Counted from the first letter of the stretch, positions 1 to 6,120 are shown. The stretch: 9,737 nt of DNA from Flavobacterium sp. (GCA_004296145.1 SEBM01000113.1:1-9737); one strand, 5' to 3'. The notes: generated by a model not told the origin, from the sequence alone. Program-made: numbers and translations.

Positions 1-165
1 TTCTTATTACTGGATCAACAGAAGATTTTTTTTGATTCACTTAATTTGACTTTTAGTGTTAAAATTAGAATTTTACAAAGCGAATATAATAAATGTTCGA
101 TTACAAAAACTTTGTTTTATAGAGATTTAAATACAAATGAAAATTCCATTAAAGAGCGTAATTGA
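1..165 (+). CDS. 3' end of an unidentified gene (partial, runs off the left edge)
   Basis: Reading frame 1 is open from the first base for 54 codons and ends at TGA (163-165). The other two forward frames meet stops within about 50 bases. In DNA this AT-rich, 54 codons without a stop is unlikely by chance, so this is probably the C-terminus of a real gene that begins outside the window. The visible residues are polar and hydrophobic in mixture (FLLLDQQKIFFDSLN at the start, NENSIKERN at the end), with no motif I recognise and no obvious membrane helix. It converges on the HxlR gene with only 6 bases between the two stop codons, and I see no terminator hairpin there. Function unknown. Confidence 0.5.
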   Translation, partial: FLLLDQQKIFFDSLNLTFSVKIRILQSEYNKCSITKTLFYRDLNTNENSIKERN

Positions 166-171
166 ATAAGA

Positions 172-543
172 TCATTTCCTCATACTTTCCTTAATTTTCT
201 CCCTATGTTGTGCACCCCAAATACTCAATTCACCAATTACATTTTGTAATGTTTTACTATAATCTGTTGCTTCGTATATTATAGTTACCGGAGTACTCGG
301 ATAAACATTTCGCTTTACAAACTCGTTTAATTCTAAATCCTTGAGTTCTTTGGCCAAAACTTTCGGTGAAATTCCGTTAAGTGTCTTCTGGATTTCATTA
401 AATCTTTTGGGAGATTGCACAAGGCAGAGTATCAACGGAATTTTCCATTTTCCGTTTAAAACGTACAACGCGTCAATTATATTTCTTAGAGATCCGTCAC
501 ATTCTTCCTTTGTTGGAAGCGGTTCATATTCAGCTATTTTCAT
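172..543 (-). CDS. HxlR-family winged-helix transcriptional regulator
   Basis: The 123-residue product matches the HxlR family (YodB, HypR and QorR relatives) in length and motif order. Cys15 sits in the usual position before the DNA-binding domain, GKWKIPLILCL (31-41) is the family signature, KRFNEIQKTLNGIS (46-59) and KVLAKELKDLE (61-71) form the recognition-helix region, VKRNVYPSTPVTIIYE (76-91) is the wing, and LSIWGAQH (106-113) is the C-terminal dimer helix. Cys15 is the residue that senses thiol-reactive quinones or diamide in some relatives; such sensing here is inference. I chose the ATG at 543: a start at 609 would place the promoter and operator inside the gene and add residues unlike the family. 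It is divergent from the azoreductase, a common HxlR target, so it probably represses that gene and itself. Confidence 0.88.
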   Translation of the reverse strand: MKIAEYEPLPTKEECDGSLRNIIDALYVLNGKWKIPLILCLVQSPKRFNEIQKTLNGISPKVLAKELKDLELNEFVKRNVYPSTPVTIIYEATDYSKTLQNVIGELSIWGAQHREKIKESMRK

Positions 544-548
544 AGTGG

Positions 549-556
549 CAAAGATA
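549..556 (-). promoter_or_regulatory. -7 element of the HxlR gene (TATCTTTG)
   Basis: The minus strand reads TATCTTTG, a perfect match to the Bacteroidota -7 consensus TAnnTTTG. I see no clear TTG -33 box at 17-23 bases; that position is occupied by the inverted repeat at 569-582. The expected transcription start falls at about 543-546, at the ATG itself, so the transcript would be leaderless or nearly so. Confidence 0.55.
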
Positions 557-568
557 CACACTTTCCTA

Positions 569-582
569 AAAGTAACTACTTT
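569..582. promoter_or_regulatory. Probable HxlR operator: inverted repeat AAAGTA-AC-TACTTT
   Basis: A perfect 6-bp inverted repeat with a 2-bp spacer lies in the shared region between the divergent hxlR-like and azoR-like genes, in the -33 position of the regulator's own promoter. The AGTA/TACT half-sites resemble those of YodB-type HxlR operators, which carry TACT and AGTA arms. The octamer ACTTTCCT also occurs twice, at 560-567 and 578-585 (18-bp period), flanking and overlapping the repeat. The site suggests autorepression and control of the azoreductase. The palindrome is seen directly; its role is inferred. Confidence 0.5.
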
Positions 583-603
583 CCTTGGGGTAAGTGCAGC
601 ATT

Positions 604-629
604 TTGCATTGTTGTTAACGATAATTTTG
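604..629 (+). promoter_or_regulatory. Candidate promoter of the azoreductase gene
   Basis: TAATTTTG at 622-629 matches TAnnTTTG. A TTG at 604-606 could serve as the -33 box, but the 15-base spacing is shorter than the usual 17-23. The transcription start would be near 635, giving a leader of about 105 bases before the ATG at 740. That leader contains a 6-bp inverted repeat, AAGACA (659-664) with TGTCTT (680-685), of unknown meaning. Confidence 0.35.
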
Positions 630-739
630 TTGAGGATAAAATTCGAAAATCTACAGTAAAGACAAAAAAATATAAAAAATGTCTTAAGTAGTTTTTGAGG
701 TTTTTAAAGCAAATTAAAATAACAACTAATTACATTTTT

Positions 740-1342
740 ATGACACGCATTCTTCATTTAATGTCAAGTTTACAAGGCGATCAATCATACAGCATCAAAC
801 TTGGTCACGCCATAATCGAAAAAATTCAGGAAAAATATCCTGAAAATACAGTCGAAGAATTAAATCTGGTTGATTTGAAAATTCCACATTTAACTCCTGA
901 AGTCCTTCGATCATTCTTTATTCCGAATGAGCAACTCACTACTGAAGACCGGGAATCTGTAAAGTTGTCAAACGACTTGGTAAAACAATTATTAGCTTCA
1001 GATATAATAGTGATAGGCGCACCACTTTACAACTTTACAATCCACACATCATTGAAAGCCTGGATTGATCATATTACAAGAGCCGGAATAACTTTTGGAT
1101 ATGGTGAAAACGGTCCGACAGGATTAATTACAGGAAAGAAAATTTATGTAGCAATGACGTCTGGCGGAATTTATTCTGAAGGCCCGGGAAAAGCTAACGA
1201 CTTTGTTGTTCCTTTCTTAAAAGCGTTTCTTGGATTTTTAGGAATGACAGATCTGACCGCAGTTCGCGCCGAAGGTTTGAAAGTGCCGGGAGTAATGGAA
1301 AATGCCTTTCAGAAAGCAATTGATAGTATTGTAATTGATTAA
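740..1342 (+). CDS. azoR: FMN-dependent NADH-azoreductase (AzoR/AcpD family)
   Basis: This 200-residue flavodoxin-fold protein is the usual length for AzoR, a cytosolic FMN enzyme that passes two electrons from NAD(P)H to quinones and azo compounds. Visible motifs are the FMN phosphate loop SSLQGDQSYS (9-18), the flavin-binding stretch APLYNFTI (94-101) followed by LKAWIDHITRAGITF (105-119), ENGPTGLITGKK (123-134), and TSGGIY (140-145). I start it at the ATG at 740 because the sequence from MTRILHLMSS aligns with the family's first strand; the upstream ATG at 695 would add 15 residues unlike the family. There is no Shine-Dalgarno sequence, as is normal in Bacteroidota. It is divergent from an HxlR regulator, a common arrangement for quinone-detoxifying reductases, and ends before a strong terminator. 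Natural substrate unknown; quinone reduction is the likeliest role. Confidence 0.9.
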   Translation: MTRILHLMSSLQGDQSYSIKLGHAIIEKIQEKYPENTVEELNLVDLKIPHLTPEVLRSFFIPNEQLTTEDRESVKLSNDLVKQLLASDIIVIGAPLYNFTIHTSLKAWIDHITRAGITFGYGENGPTGLITGKKIYVAMTSGGIYSEGPGKANDFVVPFLKAFLGFLGMTDLTAVRAEGLKVPGVMENAFQKAIDSIVID

Positions 1343-1368
1343 TTATTTCATTAAAAATGACAATAAAT

Positions 1369-1400
1369 AAAAACATCTTAGACTCACTAAGATGTTTTTT
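1369..1400 (+). terminator. Rho-independent terminator after azoR
   Basis: AAAAACATCTTA (1369-1380) pairs perfectly with TAAGATGTTTTT (1388-1399) around the loop GACTCAC, and the right arm ends in a run of six T. It begins 26 bases after the azoR stop codon. Confidence 0.85.
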
Positions 1401-1557
1401 CGTTTAATAAATTTCTGAATTTAGAATTTAATCAAAAGGTTGATTTATTTCTTATATTCGTTTGCGAAAGTAACCCATTTCAAAATTAGCCTGATATTAT
1501 TTCAGGAAGGTTAAATGAGGGAAAATTAATAGAGTAACCGACCCGAAGCATCTATTT
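1401..1557 (+). other. Intergenic leader upstream of the LytTR gene; no clear promoter
   Basis: I see no exact TAnnTTTG. The closest is TTCGTTTG at 1457-1464, with TTG at 1440-1442 upstream. A small hairpin, CCTGA (1490-1494) with TCAGG (1502-1506), may sit in the leader. AGTAACC occurs at 1469-1475 and 1533-1539. GTTACTC, on the minus strand at 1532-1538, recurs in one of the direct repeats downstream of the gene (2491-2497), so weak autoregulation is possible but not shown. Confidence 0.25.
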
Positions 1558-2466
1558 ATGCAATTCTACATCAACAAAGAACATTTAGTAAAAGAGATCG
1601 AATATCCTTCAAGATATGAGCCGGCAAATTTGCTTAAAAGCTGTTTTGTTGTTTTTGCAACCCTTATGCTTTTTCTTTTGTTGTTTACACCATTTGGAGT
1701 TTACGTACCGGAGCATAAAATGCACTACATTTTTATCTGCGCACTACACGCTTTTTCTCCGGCATTTATATTGTACGTTTATTTTTCAATCGTAAATTAT
1801 CTCAGACTCCGTAAAGGCAAAATTCAGCATTGGAATTTACTCAAAGAATATCTCAATATTGGCGCATTCCTTATTCTGGCTGGTTTGGCTAGTTTCTTGA
1901 TGCGTGATTTAATTTATAACAATGCTAATAATTGGTCACTTCGTTATTTATACGAAGAAATCAGAAACTGTTTTATAGCCGGAGTATTCTTTTATTTTTT
2001 TCTCAGAGTCGTAAGTTTCTATTTTCAGTCACAAAAAGGGTCGCCGTTTGTACTTCAGTTTCAGCCGCTCGAAATTCAATCACATAAAAAAGAAACTCCT
2101 TCCATACTTTTTATAAACACACAAGTTAAGCAGGATGATTTTAGTCTGAATATCGAAGATTTATTGTTCGTAAAAGCCGACGGAAATTATATCGAATTAA
2201 CAAAAGCAGTCAATGGTAAAATTGAAATCGAATTAAAACGAATTTCACTTACCCAATTCGAAACGCAGATTTCTAATTATCCGCATTTCTTCAGATGTCA
2301 TAGAACCTATTTAGTAAACATGTTTAAGGTCGAAAAAGTGACCGGAAATTCGCAAGGCTATTTATTGTCATTTACTAATACTGACGAAAAAATTCCGGTT
2401 TCCAGAAAACAACTTGATAATTTCAACAACTGTTATCAGGAGCTCAGACAGCGATCTATAGCATAA
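1558..2466 (+). CDS. Membrane-anchored LytTR-family transcriptional regulator
   Basis: The 302-residue product has two parts. Residues 1-160 hold about four hydrophobic segments (roughly 26-47, 55-80, 97-118 and 136-155). Residues 183-290 form a LytTR DNA-binding domain, with the signatures IEDLLFVKADGNYIEL (199-214), FFRCHRTYLVN (244-254) and VSRKQLDNF (281-289). There is no CheY-like receiver domain, so this is a membrane-bound one-component regulator rather than a classical response regulator; its signal is unknown. LytTR proteins bind direct repeats about two helical turns apart, and two such repeats lie just after its stop codon, ahead of the acyltransferase gene. It likely regulates that gene. 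The ATG at 1558 is preceded by an A/T-rich leader without Shine-Dalgarno sequence. Confidence 0.88.
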   Translation: MQFYINKEHLVKEIEYPSRYEPANLLKSCFVVFATLMLFLLLFTPFGVYVPEHKMHYIFICALHAFSPAFILYVYFSIVNYLRLRKGKIQHWNLLKEYLNIGAFLILAGLASFLMRDLIYNNANNWSLRYLYEEIRNCFIAGVFFYFFLRVVSFYFQSQKGSPFVLQFQPLEIQSHKKETPSILFINTQVKQDDFSLNIEDLLFVKADGNYIELTKAVNGKIEIELKRISLTQFETQISNYPHFFRCHRTYLVNMFKVEKVTGNSQGYLLSFTNTDEKIPVSRKQLDNFNNCYQELRQRSIA

Positions 2467-2467
2467 A

Positions 2468-2503
2468 CTAGTTATTCGTCACAAAAGCTAGTTACTCATA
2501 ACA
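2468..2503 (+). repeat. Two direct repeats, likely LytTR binding sites
   Basis: CTAGTTATTCGTCACA (2468-2483) and CTAGTTACTCATAACA (2488-2503) agree at 13 of 16 positions and are offset by 20 bp, about two DNA turns. Each has a GTT core. LytTR regulators typically bind pairs of short imperfect GTT-containing direct repeats with roughly this period. The pair starts one base after the LytTR stop codon and lies upstream of the acyltransferase -7 element, in an activator position. Binding is inferred. Confidence 0.55.
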
Positions 2504-2532
2504 TCCCCAATTTACAAGGGTTTTTCTTGTTG

Positions 2533-2540
2533 TACGTTTG
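2533..2540 (+). promoter_or_regulatory. -7 element of the acyltransferase gene (TACGTTTG)
   Basis: TACGTTTG matches TAnnTTTG. No TTG is present 17-23 bases upstream, so the promoter may depend on an activator bound at the repeats 2468-2503. The transcription start would be near 2546, leaving a leader of about 43 bases that contains the perfect hairpin AACCG-AAAGC-CGGTT (2548-2562) ahead of the ATG at 2589. Confidence 0.5.
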
Positions 2541-2588
2541 CATCAGCAACCGAAAGCCGGTTACAAAAAGCAACTACAACAAAACGTT

Positions 2589-3731
2589 ATGTCATCAACA
2601 ATTTCCAATTCAGGTCAATCAAACAAGTTATTCTACATTGACAATATCAAAACAATATTAACCATTTTGGTTATTCTTCATCACACCGTGATTACCTACG
2701 GAGGTTCGGGCTGCTGGTACTGGGTTCAGAAAACAAGTTATTTTGCCGCACTTGTACCCATGACCATGTTTGTGAGTATCAATCAATCTTTTTTTATGGG
2801 CTTTTTTTTCCTGCTTGCCGCTTACTTTACAGATTCTTCGTATGCTAAAAAAGGTACGGCAAAATTCATAACAGATCGTCTCATCAGACTTGCCATTCCG
2901 TTACTTTTTTACTCCTTTGTACTTTCTCCAATAGTGAGTTATTTAGTGTATTATTTTGCAAAAGGAAATCACATAACGTTTCTTCAATACCTGTCAGGTT
3001 ACAATAGCTGGATCGATTTTGGAGTAATGTGGTTTGTGGCTGCTTTGCTGGTTTTTACTTTCATTTATATATTGATACAAAAGCTTTTCAAAATCAATTC
3101 TGTAAAACCAATTCCGGCGCCAGGAACATTTCAGATTTTATTATTTGCAGTACTAACAGGAATCATCAGTTTCTTTGTTAGAATTGTATTTCCTGTCGGA
3201 TGGGTTTTGGAACCTGTTGGTTTTCAATTAGGTCATTTTACGCAATATATCGCATGGTTCATTATCGGAATAATCGCTTTCAGAAACAATTGGTTTGAGC
3301 AGCTTACAGACAAAACCAGAAAACACCTTAAATTATCAATAATATTGTGTTTACTTTTCTTTCCGGTTTTTTTCATTATAAAAGCAAAATCAGGAATGCC
3401 GGTTTCCTGGTATTCGGGAGGATTTCACTGGCAATCGCTATTATATGCCGTTTGGGAACAATGGATTGGAATTTCTATCTTAACCGTATTTCTTATAAAA
3501 GGAAGAAAAAGCTGGAACAACACTTCAGTATTTCTTACCAAAATTGCACGCAGTAATTTTGTAGTTTACATCTTTCATCCGCTTGTAATAGTTGGTTTAA
3601 CATTACTTATCAGAAATTGGCAAATCGATCCGGCAATAAAATTTCTTTTCATGGCACCGATTATAGTGGTAATAAGTTACAGTTTTGGATGGCTTGTTTT
3701 AAAAATTCCCGGCGTTAAAAAGATTGTTTAA
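2589..3731 (+). CDS. Membrane acyltransferase, acyltransferase-3 family
   Basis: The 380-residue polytopic protein has about ten hydrophobic segments. Family features are YIDNIKTILTILVILHHT (16-33), with the paired histidines 31-32 at the end of the first helix (the likely catalytic region), ITDRLIRLAIPLLFYSF (94-110) with Arg97 and Arg100, MWFVAALLVFTFIY (147-160), WFIIGIIAFRNNW (223-235) and SNFVVYIFHPLVI (322-334). Members such as OpgC/MdoC and OafA move acetyl or succinyl groups across the inner membrane onto surface glycans, lipids or antibiotics; the acceptor here is unknown. The ATG at 2589 fits the family. A TTG at 2538 would lie inside the promoter element and add 17 unlikely residues. 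It probably depends on the upstream LytTR regulator, and may also be read through from it, because no terminator separates them. Confidence 0.88.
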   Translation: MSSTISNSGQSNKLFYIDNIKTILTILVILHHTVITYGGSGCWYWVQKTSYFAALVPMTMFVSINQSFFMGFFFLLAAYFTDSSYAKKGTAKFITDRLIRLAIPLLFYSFVLSPIVSYLVYYFAKGNHITFLQYLSGYNSWIDFGVMWFVAALLVFTFIYILIQKLFKINSVKPIPAPGTFQILLFAVLTGIISFFVRIVFPVGWVLEPVGFQLGHFTQYIAWFIIGIIAFRNNWFEQLTDKTRKHLKLSIILCLLFFPVFFIIKAKSGMPVSWYSGGFHWQSLLYAVWEQWIGISILTVFLIKGRKSWNNTSVFLTKIARSNFVVYIFHPLVIVGLTLLIRNWQIDPAIKFLFMAPIIVVISYSFGWLVLKIPGVKKIV

Positions 3732-3771
3732 ACTAACAACCGATTCAAAAATTTAGTTTGGATAAAAGCAA

Positions 3772-3800
3772 AAAAGCCTGTTTTGTACTAACAGGCTTTT
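3772..3800. terminator. Bidirectional hairpin terminator
   Basis: AAAAGCCTGTT (3772-3782) pairs perfectly with AACAGGCTTTT (3790-3800) around a 7-base loop. A and T runs on both sides let it act on the acyltransferase transcript (+) and on the convergent small-membrane-protein transcript (-). Confidence 0.85.
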
Positions 3801-3822
3801 GTATTTTTAAATAAAGGTCTTT

Positions 3823-4017
3823 TTACTTTTCAGCTTTTTTCCTAAAATTTTTAATCAAAACATACACTGAAAATGCAAAAACAACAAAATAGAGAATTGC
3901 CAAAGCAGGTTTCTCAAACTTTAAAGTTTCAAAGTTAAATTGTTTGTATAATGCAACGCCTAGAATAATGGCTACAATGCTAAAAGTAAATACAGGTACA
4001 TTATTTTTATTCTCCAT
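3823..4017 (-). CDS. Small two-helix membrane protein, function unknown
   Basis: The 64-residue product has two hydrophobic segments, about residues 8-24 (VPVFTFSIVAIILGVAL) and 37-56 (PALAILYFVVFAFSVYVLIK), and a basic C-terminus (KNFRKKAEK), so a hairpin membrane topology with both ends in the cytoplasm is likely. I recognise no family. It starts 24 bases after the stop of the RibD-C gene on the same strand, with no terminator between them, so the two are probably cotranscribed. A hairpin terminator follows the gene. It may be a lineage-specific protein. Confidence 0.65.
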   Translation of the reverse strand: MENKNNVPVFTFSIVAIILGVALYKQFNFETLKFEKPALAILYFVVFAFSVYVLIKNFRKKAEK

Positions 4018-4041
4018 GGTTTTGGTATTTTGGTTAAATTA

Positions 4042-4644
4042 TTATTTAATAGTTTCTCCTGCATTTCCTGTTTTTACTTCTCCGGCACGTTTATAATGCG
4101 CTAAAATAACACCGGTTGTCGTTACATTACTTTCAATTAATGTAAATCCTGACGGATGTGCAGCAGCATCAAAAAGCTTTTTTCCTTTGCCAAGCAGTAA
4201 CGGATGAATTTTTAACCTTAGTTCATCTACTAAATCATTTTTTAATAATAAATGAATAAGCTCACTGCTTCCCCAAACCTGAATGTCCATACCTTCAGAG
4301 TCTTTGAGTTTTTTTATATCGTCCAGACTTGTAATGAAAGTAGAATTTTTCCAATCTGATTTTTTTCTGGTTTTCGAGAGAACGTATTTGTTTCCTTTGT
4401 TAATTCCGGGCCAGAATTTTGCGTTTTTCGGCCAATAGTCTTCCCAGATTTCAAATGTTTTTCTACCCAAAAGATAATCTGCAGGTTTTATTTCGTTTTT
4501 TACCGCCTTACTGTAAGCTTCATCGCCATAAGGTGCCGACCAGCCTCCAAATTTAAATCCGTCTGATTTATCTTCTTCCGGTCCGCCCGGAGCCTGCAAA
4601 ACGCCGTCTAACGAAATCATTGACAAAACAATTATTTTTCTCAT
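4042..4644 (-). CDS. Dihydrofolate reductase / RibD C-terminal-domain family protein
   Basis: The 200-residue protein matches stand-alone RibD-C domain proteins (YwjB-like). Visible motifs are IVLSMISLDGVLQAPGG (5-21), with the SLDG substrate-site signature, YLLGRKTFEIW (57-67), the nucleotide-binding turn VWGSSELIHLLL (123-134), and DELRLKIHPLLLGKGKKLF (140-158). Related enzymes use NADPH to reduce pteridine-like or aminouracil substrates, but this subfamily is largely uncharacterised and need not work in folate or riboflavin synthesis. The last dozen residues (AGEVKTGNAGETIK) form a low-complexity tail beyond the fold. The ATG at 4644 fits the first strand. It probably leads a two-gene operon with the small membrane protein. 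I find no exact TAnnTTTG upstream in 4645-4801. Confidence 0.85.
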   Translation of the reverse strand: MRKIIVLSMISLDGVLQAPGGPEEDKSDGFKFGGWSAPYGDEAYSKAVKNEIKPADYLLGRKTFEIWEDYWPKNAKFWPGINKGNKYVLSKTRKKSDWKNSTFITSLDDIKKLKDSEGMDIQVWGSSELIHLLLKNDLVDELRLKIHPLLLGKGKKLFDAAAHPSGFTLIESNVTTTGVILAHYKRAGEVKTGNAGETIK

Positions 4645-4755
4645 CTTATATTAGTTTTGTGTTTATGTAAATTTAAACTTAATATATTCAGGAACAAACA
4701 AATAGATTGTTTTTATTCGATAATGAGTTCGTATAAGTTTGTCATAGAGATCGCT

Positions 4756-4796
4756 GTTTTATTTCGCTAAAAGAATAAGCTTTCACGAAATAAAGC
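4756..4796 (-). terminator. Long hairpin after the UPF0173 gene, possible terminator without a U-tract
   Basis: GTTTTATTTCG (4756-4766) pairs with CGAAATAAAGC (4786-4796), with one G-T pair, and an inner AAAG/CTTT stem extends it (4770-4773 with 4780-4783). It begins 6 bases past the UPF0173 stop codon on the minus strand. No T-run follows on that strand, so it is not a standard intrinsic terminator. It could be a 3'-end stabiliser. Confidence 0.4.
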
Positions 4797-4801
4797 AAAT
4801 A

Positions 4802-5482
4802 TCATAACTCAATCGTGCTGCCAATTTTAGGCAAATAAAGATTCAGATTTGCGTTTTTAAAATCATTTTCCGCTTTTTGATGATCCATTACAATGAAACC
4901 AAAAGTATCGTAATGAACGCCTAAAATTTTAGAAACGCCAACCAATTTAGATGCTTCAATTGCTTCTTCAATTCCCATGGTAAGTCCGTCGCCGATTGGC
5001 AAAACAGCAAAGTCAAGTTTGGTAAATTTCGGAATCAATTGCATGTCCAGGGTTAATGCCGTATCGCCGCTGTAGTAGAAATTTCCGTCAACAGTTGTCA
5101 GTACAAAACCGCAGGCAATTCCGCCATAACTTCCGTCCATGAAACTGCTTGGATGCTGCGCTATCACACACTTCACGGTTCCGAAATCAAAACTGAATTT
5201 TCCGCCGGGATTGATTGGATGTGCATTTTCAATACCGTTTTTTAAGAGCCAGTTGTAGATTTCAAAATTTCCCAAAACCTTAGCGCCGGTGTTTTTGGCT
5301 ATTCTTTCAACATCCTGAATATGATCATAATGAGCGTGCGAAACAAAAATATAATCTGCTTTTATTTCATCTACATTAATGTCTTTTGCTAATTCGTTTG
5401 GCGTAATAAAAGGATCAAAAAGAATATGTTTTCCGTTGGCAAAAACTGAAAAACAGGAATGCCCATAATAAGTTACTTTCAT
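4802..5482 (-). CDS. UPF0173-type metal-dependent hydrolase (metallo-beta-lactamase fold)
   Basis: The 226-residue length and motif set match the UPF0173 (YtkL-like) family. It starts with MKVTYYGHSCF, the usual opening of this group, followed by LFDPFI (21-26). The metal-binding motif HAHYDH occupies 49-54 (His49, His51, Asp53, His54), with further ligands at His110 (AQHPSSF), Asp140 (YYSGDT) and His190 (LGVHYDTFG), so the complete two-metal site is present. Members are cytosolic hydrolases whose physiological substrate is mostly unknown. The ATG at 5482 is supported by this N-terminus. The gene has its own predicted promoter 45 bases upstream and is followed by a long hairpin, so it is probably transcribed alone. 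Confidence 0.9.
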   Translation of the reverse strand: MKVTYYGHSCFSVFANGKHILFDPFITPNELAKDINVDEIKADYIFVSHAHYDHIQDVERIAKNTGAKVLGNFEIYNWLLKNGIENAHPINPGGKFSFDFGTVKCVIAQHPSSFMDGSYGGIACGFVLTTVDGNFYYSGDTALTLDMQLIPKFTKLDFAVLPIGDGLTMGIEEAIEASKLVGVSKILGVHYDTFGFIVMDHQKAENDFKNANLNLYLPKIGSTIEL

Positions 5483-5517
5483 AATAATTGATTTAAGATT
5501 AATAGATAAATATCTTA

Positions 5518-5534
5518 TTGGTAAACCAAAAATA
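5518..5534 (-). promoter_or_regulatory. Promoter of the UPF0173 gene with an overlapping palindrome
   Basis: The minus strand reads TATTTTTG at 5534-5527, matching TAnnTTTG. No TTG is visible at the -33 position. The perfect inverted repeat TTGGT-AA-ACCAA (5518-5529) overlaps the end of the -7 element and the expected start point, and a further ACCAA lies at 5536-5540. The arrangement could be a repressor site; that part is inference. Confidence 0.4.
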
Positions 5535-5598
5535 TACCAATTGCATATTTTGGAAAACCGAATGAAACAAAACCAAATTAAGAGTTTGATATAAACTT

Positions 5599-5632
5599 AT
5601 AACTCCTAACTAATAATTCATAACTCCTAACT
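5599..5632. repeat. 13-bp direct repeat pair ATAACTCCTAACT
   Basis: ATAACTCCTAACT occurs identically at 5599-5611 and 5620-5632 (21-bp period). The right copy contains the stop codon and the last codon of the DUF962 gene. It may be a remnant of a short tandem intergenic repeat. No hairpin terminator is visible here, so how that gene's transcript ends is unclear. Confidence 0.6.
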
Positions 5633-6094
5633 TTTCTTAGAAAACAAATTCTCCACAACCCATGCAGGACCAATCATTAAAAACTGAAGATCTTTTAAGA
5701 AAGAAGGTTTTTTGCCCTCAATATTATGTCCGTAAAATTGTCCAATCCAGGCAATGACAAAAACACCAATAGAAAACATCCATAACGGAACAAACTGACC
5801 GATATAATAATTTACAACAAGACAAATCGCTGAGAAAATCGCAATCTTAACCGCCATCGCAACTGATAAACGGATATAGAAAATCAATACAAAAATCAAA
5901 ACAACAACAGCCCAGTTTTCTATAATAGGCGCATTTAGTTGTAATGTATCAGCAATAATACCACTCGGAATACTCATTAATAAGCCAACGATCGAAAAGT
6001 AAATTGCCGGCACACAAACATAATGTATCGCCTTATTTTTAGGATTCTGATGACTTACTGCATATTCTGCAAACCATTGTTCTAAAGTTCTCAT
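5627..6094 (-). CDS. DUF962 / Mpo1-like membrane protein (possible 2-hydroxy fatty acid dioxygenase)
   Basis: The 155-residue protein carries both hallmarks of the DUF962/Mpo1 (YGL010w) family: an N-terminal block WFAEYAVSHQNPKNKAIHYV (7-26), with His15 and His24, and a C-terminal block WIGQFYGHNIEGKKPSFLKD (116-135), with His123 and Glu126. These histidines fit an iron-binding site. Between them lie about four membrane segments (roughly 28-44, 61-77, 79-98 and 102-120). Yeast Mpo1 is an Fe(II) dioxygenase that shortens 2-hydroxy fatty acids released from phytosphingosine. The same reaction in a bacterium is an inference, though many Bacteroidota make sphingolipids or related lipids containing hydroxy fatty acids. 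It has its own predicted promoter and no lipid gene beside it in this window. Confidence 0.85.
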   Translation of the reverse strand: MRTLEQWFAEYAVSHQNPKNKAIHYVCVPAIYFSIVGLLMSIPSGIIADTLQLNAPIIENWAVVVLIFVLIFYIRLSVAMAVKIAIFSAICLVVNYYIGQFVPLWMFSIGVFVIAWIGQFYGHNIEGKKPSFLKDLQFLMIGPAWVVENLFSKKS

Positions 6095-6120
6095 ATTTTT
6101 GGGTTTAGTTAGTTATATAA

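Noticed and set aside
544..609. Upstream ATG at 609 extending the HxlR protein by 22 residues
   Set aside because: The extension covers the -7 element and operator, and HxlR proteins normally begin near the residues encoded from 543.
341..691. Plus-strand open frame opposite the HxlR gene
   Set aside because: It is antisense to a well-supported HxlR gene, runs through the promoter and operator region, and its translation resembles no protein family.
1194..1376. Minus-strand frame inside azoR
   Set aside because: It is a shadow of the azoreductase gene and overlaps its terminator; no family features.
1489..1506. CCTGA/TCAGG hairpin as a riboswitch
   Set aside because: A single 5-bp stem with a 7-base loop matches no riboswitch architecture that I know.
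3347..3556. Open frame within the acyltransferase gene
   Set aside because: Out-of-frame shadow of a strongly supported membrane protein gene.
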